Under the pieces are notes generated by a model. The model searched no databases. It was not told where the DNA came from and saw only the letters and a program-made list of their open reading frames with translations. DNA of 64,000 bases, taken from positions 124,001 through 188,000 of the forward strand of contig JADJVM010000005.1 in NCBI GenBank assembly GCA_016710595.1, in the 5' to 3' direction. The position numbers and the translations under genes were made by a program. Shown in pieces: positions 53,756 through 62,754 of this stretch. This DNA is from Niastella sp. (GTDB lineage Bacteria > Bacteroidota > Bacteroidia > Chitinophagales > Chitinophagaceae). The stretch's first letter is position 1. Each line of letters opens with the position of its first letter.

Positions 53756-54283
53756 TTGGATATTTTTTTTATCATAGTATTTATTGGGGCACTCATAAAA
53801 GGATATAGAACGGGCTTTATTGTAGCCGTATTTTCATTATTTGCTTTTATTGCCGGCCTGGCTGCTGCTTTAAAATTATCTGCATGGGTAGCTCTTAAGT
53901 TGTCAGACCATGTAAAAACATCTGAAAAGTGGCTTCCTGTAATTTCTTTTATAATCGTATTTATTGCCGTTGCATTGTTGGTTAGGCTGGGCGCTAAGCT
54001 CATCCAAAAAACATTTGAGATGGCCATGCTGGGTTGGTTAAACAGGCTTTCCGGCATGGCTTTGTTTGTGTTATTATATGCCCTTATTTTAAGTGTGTTC
54101 TTATTTTATGCGGTACAGGTCAGGCTTGTTTTACCCGAAAGCCTTGACAAAAGTACCTTATACCCTTACCTGCAGCCACTCGCACCTAAGTTCATTAAAA
54201 TACTCGGCGATATCATCCCCTGGTTTAAGGGTTTATTTGAGCAATTACAAAATTATTTTAACCAATGGGCTGCCGCTCACTAA
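53756..54283 (+). CDS. CvpA-family membrane protein
   Basis: 175 residues, four membrane helices (about 3-20, 25-48, 60-82, 98-122), with the CvpA-type start DIFFIIVFIGALIKGYRTGFI. The start is TTG at 53756; an out-of-frame ATG lies 4 bases upstream (53752) and a T8 tract follows at about codons 3-5, so either a TTG start or a one-base homopolymer difference explains the missing ATG. Homologues are linked to colicin V production and envelope integrity. Twelve bases separate it from the YqeY-like gene. Confidence 0.85.
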   Translation: MDIFFIIVFIGALIKGYRTGFIVAVFSLFAFIAGLAAALKLSAWVALKLSDHVKTSEKWLPVISFIIVFIAVALLVRLGAKLIQKTFEMAMLGWLNRLSGMALFVLLYALILSVFLFYAVQVRLVLPESLDKSTLYPYLQPLAPKFIKILGDIIPWFKGLFEQLQNYFNQWAAAH

Positions 54284-54346
54284 AACACCCGATTTAATTC
54301 GTTATAATTTTATTTATAGAGTGTTGATGTTTTATGGCATGTTTGG

Positions 54347-54354
54347 TATCTTTG
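54347..54354 (+). promoter_or_regulatory. -7 box TATCTTTG upstream of the hydrolase gene
   Basis: Exact TAnnTTTG match with TTG at 54324-54326 (20 bases apart), 73 bases before the ATG at 54428. Confidence 0.55.
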
Positions 54355-54427
54355 AAATAAGACCCAGTATTATCAGGGAAAACAATTACTTTAGCAAGCT
54401 TAACAATAGAAAGTTTTTACATCACAG

Positions 54428-55204
54428 ATGAATTACGAAATAAAACAAGATGGTAAGTTTAAATATTTAGAAGAAGGACAGGGCGAACCCTTAATGTTGC
54501 TACATGGCCTTTTTGGTGCATTGAGTAATTTTCAGTTCCTGATAGAACATTTTAGAAAAACAAACCTGGTAGTAGTGCCCATGCTTCCTTTACTGGAAAT
54601 GGATTTGCTCCATACTTCGGTAGGAGGCCTAGCAAAATTTGTACATAAGTTTATTGAACACAGAGATTATACAGGAATCCACTTATTGGGAAATTCATTA
54701 GGCGGGCATGTAGCCCTTGTACATATTTTAAAACATCCGGAAAGAATTAAATCATTAACGCTTACCGGGAGCTCCGGCTTATTTGAAAATGGGATGGGAG
54801 ATACTTATCCAAAACGGGGCGATAAAGAATATATCCGGAACAAAACAGCGCTCACATTTTACGACCCGGCCATGGCAACCGATGAACTGGTAAATGAAGT
54901 TTTTGAAATTACCAATAACAGGCTAAAAGTAATTAAGATTATTGCATTGGCAAAAAGCGCTATACGCAATAACCTGGGCGAAGAATTAAGCAATATTCAA
55001 CAACCCACTTGTTTAATTTGGGGAAATAATGATACCATCACCCCTCCTTTTGTAGGAAAAGAATTCAATAAATTAATTCCTAACAGTGAATTGCATTTTA
55101 TTGATAAATGCGGCCACGCCCCAATGATGGAGGTTCCTGAAGAATTTAACCGCATTTTAGGAGGGTTCTTAGAAAAATTAAAAGCGGCTCCTGCAACTAT
55201 TTGA
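54428..55204 (+). CDS. Alpha/beta hydrolase
   Basis: 258 residues. Oxyanion-hole motif LLHGLFGALSNFQ, nucleophile elbow GNSLGGHVALVH (Ser near 92), acid in WGNNDTITPP and catalytic His in DKCGHAPMMEVPEEF. A complete catalytic triad is therefore present. Substrate unknown; the sequence lacks features of a specific esterase class. It begins the run of envelope-related genes that follows. Confidence 0.9.
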   Translation: MNYEIKQDGKFKYLEEGQGEPLMLLHGLFGALSNFQFLIEHFRKTNLVVVPMLPLLEMDLLHTSVGGLAKFVHKFIEHRDYTGIHLLGNSLGGHVALVHILKHPERIKSLTLTGSSGLFENGMGDTYPKRGDKEYIRNKTALTFYDPAMATDELVNEVFEITNNRLKVIKIIALAKSAIRNNLGEELSNIQQPTCLIWGNNDTITPPFVGKEFNKLIPNSELHFIDKCGHAPMMEVPEEFNRILGGFLEKLKAAPATI

Positions 55205-55266
55205 TCTTTCAAATGATCTATTTATAAATATTGTTAACCTTATTCTTATAAGGCATTTTATTCTAT

Positions 55267-55929
55267 ATGTTAACGGCAGATCTCATCAACAAAAATATTC
55301 CACGCTTACAATTGCAAGACAGCATTGGTAAAGCGATACAACTTATCATTGATTTCAGGGTATCACATCTTCCTGTAGTTGCAGATAAAAAGTTTTTAGG
55401 ATTACTGAGCGAAGAAGACCTGCTGGACCAGGATGATGAAAAGCTAACCATTGAAACCTTACAAAAAAATTTTATCCCGGATTCGGTTTTAGTAACAGTA
55501 CATTTCCTGAATGCCGTAAATTATAGTATTCAGCATGATGCCAATTTAGTTCCTGTGGTAAGTGCTTCCATGGATTTTATTGGCGTAATTACCACACCCG
55601 ACTTACTAAAAGCATTGGGTAACTTTTCGGGTGCCGATGAAATTGGGGGTCTCATTGTTTTAGAAATGGAAAGATCGCAATTTGCTATTTCTGAAATTAG
55701 CCGTATTGTAGAAAGCAATGATTCTCATATCTTACATTTAAATACACAGGTAAATCCTGATACCGGGATACTCACCCTCACCCTGCACCTAAACAACCGG
55801 GAGATTGCACCTGTTGTAACTACTTTTGAACGATATGACTATTTAGTAACATACTCCTATGGAAATGAAAGTTTACAAGATGAAGTAAATGCCAACTATG
55901 ATAATTTAATAAAATACCTGGATATTTAA
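55267..55929 (+). CDS. CBS-domain protein
   Basis: 220 residues. A pair of CBS motifs in the first 120 residues (QLIIDFRVSHLPVVADKKFLGLLSEEDLL cue HLPVVADKKFLGLL; then LVPVVSASMDFIGVITTPDLL cue FIGVITTPDLLKAL), and an ACT-like C-terminal half (about 130-215). Probably binds an adenine nucleotide and senses energy state. Neighbouring nadK two genes on makes a link to nucleotide sensing plausible but unproven. Confidence 0.85.
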   Translation: MLTADLINKNIPRLQLQDSIGKAIQLIIDFRVSHLPVVADKKFLGLLSEEDLLDQDDEKLTIETLQKNFIPDSVLVTVHFLNAVNYSIQHDANLVPVVSASMDFIGVITTPDLLKALGNFSGADEIGGLIVLEMERSQFAISEISRIVESNDSHILHLNTQVNPDTGILTLTLHLNNREIAPVVTTFERYDYLVTYSYGNESLQDEVNANYDNLIKYLDI

Positions 55930-55942
55930 TCCTTCGTAAACC

Positions 55943-57367
55943 GTGATAGCATCTTCTATTTTCAAATATTCGTTTCTTTTTATCATATCATGGTTATTAG
56001 GAATTACAAAGGTTTGCGGGCAAGTATTACCTACATTTTCTAATACCAATTATCCCATTATTGTAGATTCTATTTTAATAAATGGAAATAAGAAAACAAA
56101 AGATTATATCATTCGGCGGGAACTTAAAATAAAAAAAGGCGATACATTATATCGAAATAATTTTGATGCCGCTTTAAACCAATCCCGGCAATTGGTTTAT
56201 AATACGAACCTGTTTACCGAAGTAAAAATAGAATCAACTTACAATGATAGTGCCCATATAGTTTTGTATGTGAGCGTAAAAGAAAAATGGTACATCTACC
56301 CGATTCCGCAATTTCTTTTAGTGGACCGGAATTTTAATGAATGGCTGAATACCTATCATGGAAGCTTAAAAAGGGTAACCTACGGCGCTAAATTTGCGCA
56401 TTATAATTTTTCGGGCCGCAGGGATCAATTACGCATTTATTTGCTGAATGGATACCAGCGTAATATTACCATAGCTTATGCTGCTCCTTACAGCAACCCT
56501 AAGCTTACTGAGGGTTTTGGCGTACAGGCATCATTTACACAAACCCAGGAGCTTTCTATACAAACAAATATCAATAACAAACAAATTACGTATAAGAGAC
56601 CGGACTTTATTTACAATAATTTTAGTGCCGGCGCATTTTATACCCAGCGCAAAGGGTACTATAATCGCCGGACTTTTTCAGCCGGCGTAGAAAATATTCA
56701 TGTAAAAGATTCTTTATTGGTTTACCATCCGGATTATTTGAACACACAATCAAATACAATTACCTATCCCCGGCTGGAGTTTAGCTATAAGCATACCGAT
56801 GTAAATAATATCAATTACCCGCTAATGGGTTTGGTGTATGGTGTGAATGTACTTAAACTCGGTTTTAAATTTAAAGGCGACATCAGTCTTTTACAAGTAA
56901 GCCCGGGCATCTCTGCATATATCCGGCATGGTAAAGGATGGTTTAGCAGTATGCAATTAGCGGGGGTATTAAAACTTCCATTTCACCAACCCTATATCAA
57001 TCAGCGGGCATTGGGCTACAGAGAGTTTTATATGAAAGGGTTAGAATATTATGTAGTAGATGCAGTAGCAGCAGGTTTGGCTAGTTATACCCTTAAAAAA
57101 AGAATTGTTTCTTTTTCTCTTCCTATCCCTATTAAAAATAAAATTATAGACCAGATCCCTTTCCGCATTTTTGCAAAATCTTATGTAAACACCGGCTATG
57201 CATATAACAAGGCACCTTATATAAATACATTGAATAATAAAATGCTGTACACCGGCGGTTTTGGTATTGACCTGGTTACATTATATGATATCACTTTCAG
57301 TGTAGAATATAGCTTTAACCAATTAGGAGAAAAGGGATTATTTTTACATTCTAAAGGCGGTTTTTAA
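55943..57367 (+). CDS. POTRA-containing outer-membrane barrel protein (BamA/TamA-like, short)
   Basis: 474 residues from a GTG at 55943; no ATG is in frame before the signal peptide (SIFKYSFLFIISWLLGITKV). One POTRA domain (IIVDSILINGNKKTKDYIIRRELKIKKGDTL; cue NKKTKDYIIRRELKIKKGD) then a beta barrel with many aromatic-ending strands and an F-terminal end (HSKGGF). It is much shorter than BamA, so it is a relative with a different client or a lipid-related role. It lies between the CBS gene and nadK. Confidence 0.82.
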   Translation: MIASSIFKYSFLFIISWLLGITKVCGQVLPTFSNTNYPIIVDSILINGNKKTKDYIIRRELKIKKGDTLYRNNFDAALNQSRQLVYNTNLFTEVKIESTYNDSAHIVLYVSVKEKWYIYPIPQFLLVDRNFNEWLNTYHGSLKRVTYGAKFAHYNFSGRRDQLRIYLLNGYQRNITIAYAAPYSNPKLTEGFGVQASFTQTQELSIQTNINNKQITYKRPDFIYNNFSAGAFYTQRKGYYNRRTFSAGVENIHVKDSLLVYHPDYLNTQSNTITYPRLEFSYKHTDVNNINYPLMGLVYGVNVLKLGFKFKGDISLLQVSPGISAYIRHGKGWFSSMQLAGVLKLPFHQPYINQRALGYREFYMKGLEYYVVDAVAAGLASYTLKKRIVSFSLPIPIKNKIIDQIPFRIFAKSYVNTGYAYNKAPYINTLNNKMLYTGGFGIDLVTLYDITFSVEYSFNQLGEKGLFLHSKGGF

Positions 57368-57384
57368 CCATCGCCTATTCATCC

Positions 57385-58263
57385 ATGAGAATTGCAATTT
57401 ATAGCCGGGGAATTGAAAATACAAGTTTACAGGATATAGAACTTTTAATACGTGAACTAACTGCATACGGTGTAGAACCTGTGATATTCCAGGATTTCTT
57501 TAACCAGTTTTACTCTGCCATAAATTTAAAAAGTGAATATTCCACTTTTAATTCCAGTGCCGATATGGATTTGTCTATTGATTGTATGATAAGCCTTGGT
57601 GGCGATGGCACTTTGCTGGATACGGTAACATTGGTAAAAGATACAGGCATCCCGGTACTAGGAATTAATTATGGCAGATTGGGGTTTTTGGCAAATATTG
57701 GTAAAGAAGAATTACATGATGCCATAGAAGCATTGGTAAACCGAAAATATGTTTTAGATAAACGGACCCTGTTGCACCTGGATGCAGATATTCCGCTCTT
57801 TGGAGATACCCCTTATGCCCTCAATGAATTTTCATTGCATAAAAAAGATACATCTCCCATGATAAAAATTCACACATATCTTAATGGTGAATTTTTAAAT
57901 ACTTATTGGGCCGATGGATTAATTGTTTCTACACCCACTGGTTCTACAGGTTATTCTTTAAGCTGTGGCGGCCCCGTGGTTTTTCCCGATAGCGCCAGTT
58001 TTGTAATTACAGCAGTAGCCCCTCACAATCTTAATATCAGGCCGCTGATTGTGCCGGATAACAATATTATTTCATTTGAACTGGAAGGCAGGACGGATGG
58101 CTTTTTGTGTACCCTGGATAGTAGAAGGGAAATTGTACCAAAAGAAATACAACTGGCTATCAGGAAAGAAGCTTTTGGCATTAACCTGATCCGCCTGAAT
58201 GAAAATAATTTTTTACAAACCTTGCGCAATAAACTTTCCTGGGGTTTCGATAAAAGAAATTAA
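57385..58263 (+). CDS. nadK: NAD kinase
   Basis: 292 residues. GGDGTLLD (residues 72-79) with the catalytic Asp, GINYGRLGFLANIG, ALNEFSLHKKD, and TPTGSTGYSLSCGGP near 187 are diagnostic. It phosphorylates NAD to NADP. It starts 17 bases after the barrel gene. Confidence 0.96.
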   Translation: MRIAIYSRGIENTSLQDIELLIRELTAYGVEPVIFQDFFNQFYSAINLKSEYSTFNSSADMDLSIDCMISLGGDGTLLDTVTLVKDTGIPVLGINYGRLGFLANIGKEELHDAIEALVNRKYVLDKRTLLHLDADIPLFGDTPYALNEFSLHKKDTSPMIKIHTYLNGEFLNTYWADGLIVSTPTGSTGYSLSCGGPVVFPDSASFVITAVAPHNLNIRPLIVPDNNIISFELEGRTDGFLCTLDSRREIVPKEIQLAIRKEAFGINLIRLNENNFLQTLRNKLSWGFDKRN

Positions 58264-58290
58264 GTTGCTGGTAAACACTCCCTGTTGCTC

Positions 58291-59268
58291 ATGCAAAGCA
58301 AATACAAAAAAATAAGAAGTATTTATATTGTTTACTGGTTCCTGTTAACCTATATCATCGCTGCCCTGGTGTGGTGGTTTATTGCTTTAATGCATCAAAA
58401 TGAAGCCATGATCCAGATTAAAAAAGCAGAACTGGATATTAACTCACCGCAATACCCATATAAAACAGGAAAACTAAATGAGGAGCAGCAAAGAAAAACA
58501 GCACAGTATATGGGAGAAGGCGCCGTGTTTTTCTTATTGATTATTGCGGGCGCTATTTTTGTATTTAGGGCCGTAAGAAACCGGCTAAGAGAGAGCCAGC
58601 AGCAACAAGGATTTATGATGGCAGTTACCCATGAACTAAAAACCCCCATTGCTGTAACCAAATTAAACCTGGAAACTTTACTCAAGCGAAAGCTTGACCC
58701 CACCCAGCAAGAAAGGTTATTACAAAACAGCCTCGAAGAAACCAACAGGCTAAATAGTTTATGTACTAATTTATTATTCTCATCTCAAATGGAAGCCGGC
58801 AGGTACCAGTTTAGTACAGAAACATTTAATGTAAGAACGGTATTACAAGAAATCATTACAGAATTTACACAACGGTACCCTGACCGGGATATTGATTCAA
58901 AAATTGAAAATGATTTTAGTATCAAAGGAGACCCCACATTATTTAAAATTGCCGTAAGTAATTTAGTAGAGAATGCCATTAAATATGCTCCCCGCAACCT
59001 GCCCATTCACCTGCATAGCATAGATGCAGGCAATAAGATAAAAATAAATATTGCAGACCAGGGGCCCGGTGTTGAAGAAACAGAGAGGGAAAAAATATTC
59101 GAAAAGTTTTACCGTACCGGTAATGAAGCTACAAAAACAGCAAAGGGTACGGGGCTGGGATTGTATTTAGTACAAAAAATAATTGCCGCCCATCATGGAA
59201 GTGTACAGGTTTTAACGAACTCGCCTACAGGTAGTATCTTTGTAATTACGATTCCGCAGGTAAATTAA
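58291..59268 (+). CDS. Sensor histidine kinase
   Basis: 325 residues from the ATG at 58291 (an in-frame TTG lies 6 bases upstream). Two membrane helices (about 12-35 and 75-95) flank a short periplasmic loop of roughly 40 residues. H-box AVTHELKTPIAV with His near 114, N-box NLVENAIKYAP, G1 DQGPGVEE, F-box EKFYRTG and G2 GTGLGLYLV are all present. It pairs with the response regulator 3 bases downstream. The small sensor loop suggests it may detect membrane state or a partner protein (inference). Confidence 0.93.
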   Translation: MQSKYKKIRSIYIVYWFLLTYIIAALVWWFIALMHQNEAMIQIKKAELDINSPQYPYKTGKLNEEQQRKTAQYMGEGAVFFLLIIAGAIFVFRAVRNRLRESQQQQGFMMAVTHELKTPIAVTKLNLETLLKRKLDPTQQERLLQNSLEETNRLNSLCTNLLFSSQMEAGRYQFSTETFNVRTVLQEIITEFTQRYPDRDIDSKIENDFSIKGDPTLFKIAVSNLVENAIKYAPRNLPIHLHSIDAGNKIKINIADQGPGVEETEREKIFEKFYRTGNEATKTAKGTGLGLYLVQKIIAAHHGSVQVLTNSPTGSIFVITIPQVN

Positions 59269-59271
59269 AAT

Positions 59272-59976
59272 ATGAGCGAAAAAAAATATTCCATTTTATT
59301 GGTAGAAGATGAAGAACATTTACAGGAAGCTTTAAAACTAAACCTGGAACTGGAAGATTATAGTGTTACAAGCAGTTACAATGGAGCCGATGCGTTAAAA
59401 GCAGTGCAGCAGGAACATTTTGATTTGATGATATTAGATGTAATGCTCCCGGAGCTGGATGGTATAAGTGTTTGTGAAACCGTTAGGCTTACCAATACAG
59501 AACTCCCTATTTTAATTTTAAGTGCAAAAAACACAAGCGCTGACCGGGTACTGGGCCTTAAAAAAGGGGCTGATGATTATCTTACCAAACCTTTTAACCT
59601 GGAAGAATTATTACTCCGGGTAGATAAACTCATTAAGAAAAGCGACCAGATTGCTGCCAAGCAACCCATTGCAGAAACGTATGAATTTGGTAAAAACAAA
59701 ATTAATTTTAAAAGCCTGGAAGCATTTGATAAGAACGGAAAAAGAATACTGCTTACTAAAAAAGAAGTGATGTTGCTGAAACTGCTCATTGAAAATAAAA
59801 ACGAAGTAGTTACCCGGGAAAAAATTTTACAGGCAGTATGGGGTTATCATGTATATCCCACTACCCGTACTATTGATAATTTTATTTTAAGCTTCAGGCG
59901 ATATTTTGAAACCGATAGCCGCCACCCAAAATATTTTCATTCGGTGAGAGGTGTTGGATATCGTTTTACAGATTAA
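59272..59976 (+). CDS. OmpR-family response regulator
   Basis: 234 residues. Receiver domain with acidic pocket E12/D13, phosphoacceptor D56 in LMILDVMLPELDG and a conserved Lys in KPFNLEELLLR. The C-terminal winged helix ends with TIDNFILSFRRYFE, HSVRGVGYRF. It is the partner of the preceding kinase; targets unknown. Its end overlaps the end of the convergent batD by 11 bases. Confidence 0.94.
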   Translation: MSEKKYSILLVEDEEHLQEALKLNLELEDYSVTSSYNGADALKAVQQEHFDLMILDVMLPELDGISVCETVRLTNTELPILILSAKNTSADRVLGLKKGADDYLTKPFNLEELLLRVDKLIKKSDQIAAKQPIAETYEFGKNKINFKSLEAFDKNGKRILLTKKEVMLLKLLIENKNEVVTREKILQAVWGYHVYPTTRTIDNFILSFRRYFETDSRHPKYFHSVRGVGYRFTD

Positions 59977-61849
59977 ACTTATTGTTTTTTTCGCATACTA
60001 ATTGTATGAGGTCGTGTGAGCGGCTGTACAAATCAATGCGGTCATCAGGGTTATTGCCTGGTGTGTATAAATTCCGCTCTATTTCATTTATCAAATCATG
60101 CATTTGAATGATTGTATCATTGGCAATGCCCTCTTTATCCATCGCTGTTGCTACTGCTGTTGCAGAAAATATACCGGAATACAAATGATATTGATTGGCT
60201 AAAAAAGATTTCAATTCATTGTTCAGTAAAGCATAAAACCGGCTACAATCGGTATCGTGCAAACAGGTTTCTGTTTCCTGTAAAGGGTTTTGTTGCTGAT
60301 CAGGCACCAATTCAAAATCAGTTTGCCCGTCTTCCTTTTTTTGTTCTGCAATATTATTTTCTTGTTCCTGCCTTTTATCTTTTCGGAGCCACACAATAAG
60401 CCCTGCCATTAATAGCGCCGCAATGATTGTTATTACCAGGGGACGGTTTTCAAATAATTTATTCAGTGGAGAAAGCTTGTCTTGCTTTGTTGTAAATGGA
60501 ATGGATTCGGGAGTTGCTAATCCCGGTGTAACGGTAAAGCTGATCGCCTTACTTTTAATGGTTTTATAGGCGGCTGCAGAAGGATCAAAATAGCTAAACG
60601 ATATTTCAGGTATGGTATAAGTTCCTGCTTTATTTACCGTAAAAGGATATTCAAATAATTTTCTTCCACTCACGGGCACATCTAATTGATTGAGCTGGTC
60701 AATAAGTTTGGCATCGAAACCATCAATATCTTTTGGCCAATCTATAGCTGGGGCTGTTATAAAAGGCATATTGCCGCTACCACTAAGATATACCTGTAAT
60801 TTACCCGGTTCATTTGTTGCAAAAGTATTTTTAGCTAACGTACTTTGAATTTCAAACTGGCCAACCGCACCACTGAATGTAGCGGGTTTATCAGCCGGTA
60901 AAGGTTTTACCGTAATCGTTTCTGTATTGCTTGATAAAGTAACTTGTTGGGTAATATAGTCATCAGGATTTACAATCATAGAATTAAAAAAATCTCCCTG
61001 CAAAGAAGGATCGGCACCTGGTTTTAAAAACTGGACCTGGTTATCGAGTGAAGCGCCTTCTAATTGAAAAGTACCCGCTTGCAAAGGATACAATTGTACT
61101 TTACGAATGGTATATACATTAAACTCCCTGCCATTTATATTACGTTGGGCATAATCGGTAGCATTGGGTTGCTGCAGGTCAATTACAGAAAAACCATTAA
61201 ATGAAGGGTTTTTAACCAATTTTGTTTCGCTCTTTAACCGGGAATATAAATTGTAAGAAGCCACTAAAGGTTCCCCCACATAACAGGTATGTTTGTTTGT
61301 TTCTAACTTCACAAACATATTACGGGCAATTTTATCTTGTATGTTTTCTCCTTTCTTTAATTGTATGTCTTCATTTTTTTCAGGCTGCGATTCCTGTTCG
61401 TCAAAAGGATTTTGCAATGCAAAAGGATCAATAGCTGGTTTTTGCCTGGCGGTATTGCCTTGCCCTTTTTTAACTTCTATCAACAATGGCTTACTTGTAT
61501 AAACCTTACCCTCGATGGTAGCACGGGCCTGGCCCAAATTAATTTTTCCATTCACATCTTTAGGCTGAATGATATAACTAAGTGCAACGTATTGTGTAAT
61601 TTTTCCATTTACGGTAAGCATACCGGTTTCCTGGTTGGGGCCACTTACTACCATAAAATGATTTAAAACCGGGGGATCTAATTTTTGAATCTCTTTTGCA
61701 TTTTTAATTTCAATGCGAAGTGTTGCATATTCATTTTGATAAATGGAAGCTGGTGAAATAGTTGCCGTAAATTCTGTTTGTGCCTGCAAAGCGACATGCG
61801 GCAAAAAAACAAAACACAAAACACATAAATAAGATAAAATTAGTTTCAT
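59966..61849 (-). CDS. BatD-family membrane protein
   Basis: 627 residues from the ATG at 61849 (signal peptide KLILSYLCVLCFVFLPHVAL), preferred to 61891 because a -7 box lies between. Large beta-rich periplasmic part (FTATISPASIYQNEYATLRIEIKNA cue IYQNEYATLRIEI; repeated immunoglobulin-like blocks with GAVGQFEI and FEYPFTVNKAGTYTIP), then one membrane helix (PLVITIIAALLMAGLIVWL) and a helical cytoplasmic tail. BatD acts with BatA, B, C and E in oxygen tolerance or envelope protection; none of these is adjacent here. Confidence 0.87.
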   Translation of the reverse strand: MKLILSYLCVLCFVFLPHVALQAQTEFTATISPASIYQNEYATLRIEIKNAKEIQKLDPPVLNHFMVVSGPNQETGMLTVNGKITQYVALSYIIQPKDVNGKINLGQARATIEGKVYTSKPLLIEVKKGQGNTARQKPAIDPFALQNPFDEQESQPEKNEDIQLKKGENIQDKIARNMFVKLETNKHTCYVGEPLVASYNLYSRLKSETKLVKNPSFNGFSVIDLQQPNATDYAQRNINGREFNVYTIRKVQLYPLQAGTFQLEGASLDNQVQFLKPGADPSLQGDFFNSMIVNPDDYITQQVTLSSNTETITVKPLPADKPATFSGAVGQFEIQSTLAKNTFATNEPGKLQVYLSGSGNMPFITAPAIDWPKDIDGFDAKLIDQLNQLDVPVSGRKLFEYPFTVNKAGTYTIPEISFSYFDPSAAAYKTIKSKAISFTVTPGLATPESIPFTTKQDKLSPLNKLFENRPLVITIIAALLMAGLIVWLRKDKRQEQENNIAEQKKEDGQTDFELVPDQQQNPLQETETCLHDTDCSRFYALLNNELKSFLANQYHLYSGIFSATAVATAMDKEGIANDTIIQMHDLINEIERNLYTPGNNPDDRIDLYSRSHDLIQLVCEKNNKFNL

Positions 61850-61866
61850 ACCTGCTACCTGAATGG

Positions 61867-61874
61867 CAAAATTA
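61867..61874 (-). promoter_or_regulatory. -7 box TAATTTTG of batD
   Basis: Exact TAnnTTTG match on the minus strand, 17 bases before the ATG at 61849 and inside the longer frame to 61891, which argues for the shorter start. Confidence 0.6.
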
Positions 61875-61938
61875 AACAGCTTTATTCTCAAGCAAAAGCC
61901 ATAATTACTTAATTGATGATAACAAACTGTTAAACCCG

Positions 61939-62634
61939 CTACAAATCACCCTGCTGTGGCCTTATAATAATATCTTCTACCACGGCTGCGGGGCTCAATT
62001 GACTGGTTGCAAAAATAATATCTGCAATATCTGATGGAAGCATGATGCGGTTTTGACTATTATCGAAACCCGCCCATGAATCTGTAAAAACAGCACCAGG
62101 GTACACACCTGTAACTTTTATATTTTTAAGCATCAACTCCTGACGTAAATTTTGTGTGAATCCCCGCATTGCAAATTTACTAATACTATACCCGCCACCT
62201 CCGGGATAGGCTTGCAAACCTGCAATAGACGATATATTAAAGATATGGCCCTGCTTATTTTCAATCATGGATGATACCAATGCACGGGTGAGTTCATAAG
62301 CGCCATACAGGTTTGTCTTAAGCATAAATTCAAGGCTTCCTTCGGGTTCATCAATACAATTTCCTGGAACATAAGTTCCGGCATTATTGATTAAAATATC
62401 CGGTGAACCAAAGGTTAAACAAAATTGGGCAAATGCTTTTACTTCTTTCAATACCGTAAGGTCTGCGGCAAAATAATGAACTTCTGCTTGTGACTGTTTC
62501 AGCAATTCGGCAGTTTTTGTGAGTGTACTTTCGGTTTTAGAACAAAGGATCAACCGGTTTCCGCTGTGCGCAAATTTTTCGGCAATGGCTTTACCCATCC
62601 CCCTTGCAGCGCCTGTAATAACAATATTTTTCAT
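61939..62634 (-). CDS. Short-chain dehydrogenase/reductase
   Basis: 231 residues. Cofactor motif TGAARGMGKAIAEKF, NNAGTY, catalytic Ser in FNISSIAG and YSISK (Tyr-x3-Lys near 152-156), all of a classical SDR. The Arg in GAARGMG suggests NADPH use (inference). Substrate unknown; similar proteins are annotated as 3-ketoacyl-ACP reductases. Divergent from the phosphatase gene. Confidence 0.9.
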   Translation of the reverse strand: MKNIVITGAARGMGKAIAEKFAHSGNRLILCSKTESTLTKTAELLKQSQAEVHYFAADLTVLKEVKAFAQFCLTFGSPDILINNAGTYVPGNCIDEPEGSLEFMLKTNLYGAYELTRALVSSMIENKQGHIFNISSIAGLQAYPGGGGYSISKFAMRGFTQNLRQELMLKNIKVTGVYPGAVFTDSWAGFDNSQNRIMLPSDIADIIFATSQLSPAAVVEDIIIRPQQGDL

Positions 62635-62650
62635 AATGATGCAATATCAT

Positions 62651-62658
62651 CAAATTTA
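62651..62658 (-). promoter_or_regulatory. -7 box TAAATTTG of the SDR gene
   Basis: Exact TAnnTTTG match on the minus strand, 16 bases before the start codon. Confidence 0.6.
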
Positions 62659-62722
62659 AACTGTTTTTTATCATCTCATAAATTATTAAATGCAAAAAGA
62701 AAGGGAGCAATCAACTTGTGTT

Positions 62723-62730
62723 ACATTTGC
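62723..62730 (+). promoter_or_regulatory. -7 box TACATTTG of the YjjG-like gene
   Basis: Exact TAnnTTTG match 24 bases before the ATG at 62755. Confidence 0.6.
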
Positions 62731-62754
62731 TGGCATTTATCATTTTGATACAGT

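Noticed and set aside
54093..54431. 112-residue frame at the 3' end of the cvpA-like gene
   Set aside because: Mostly an alternative frame of cvpA with no recognisable domain; it also spans the hydrolase promoter region.
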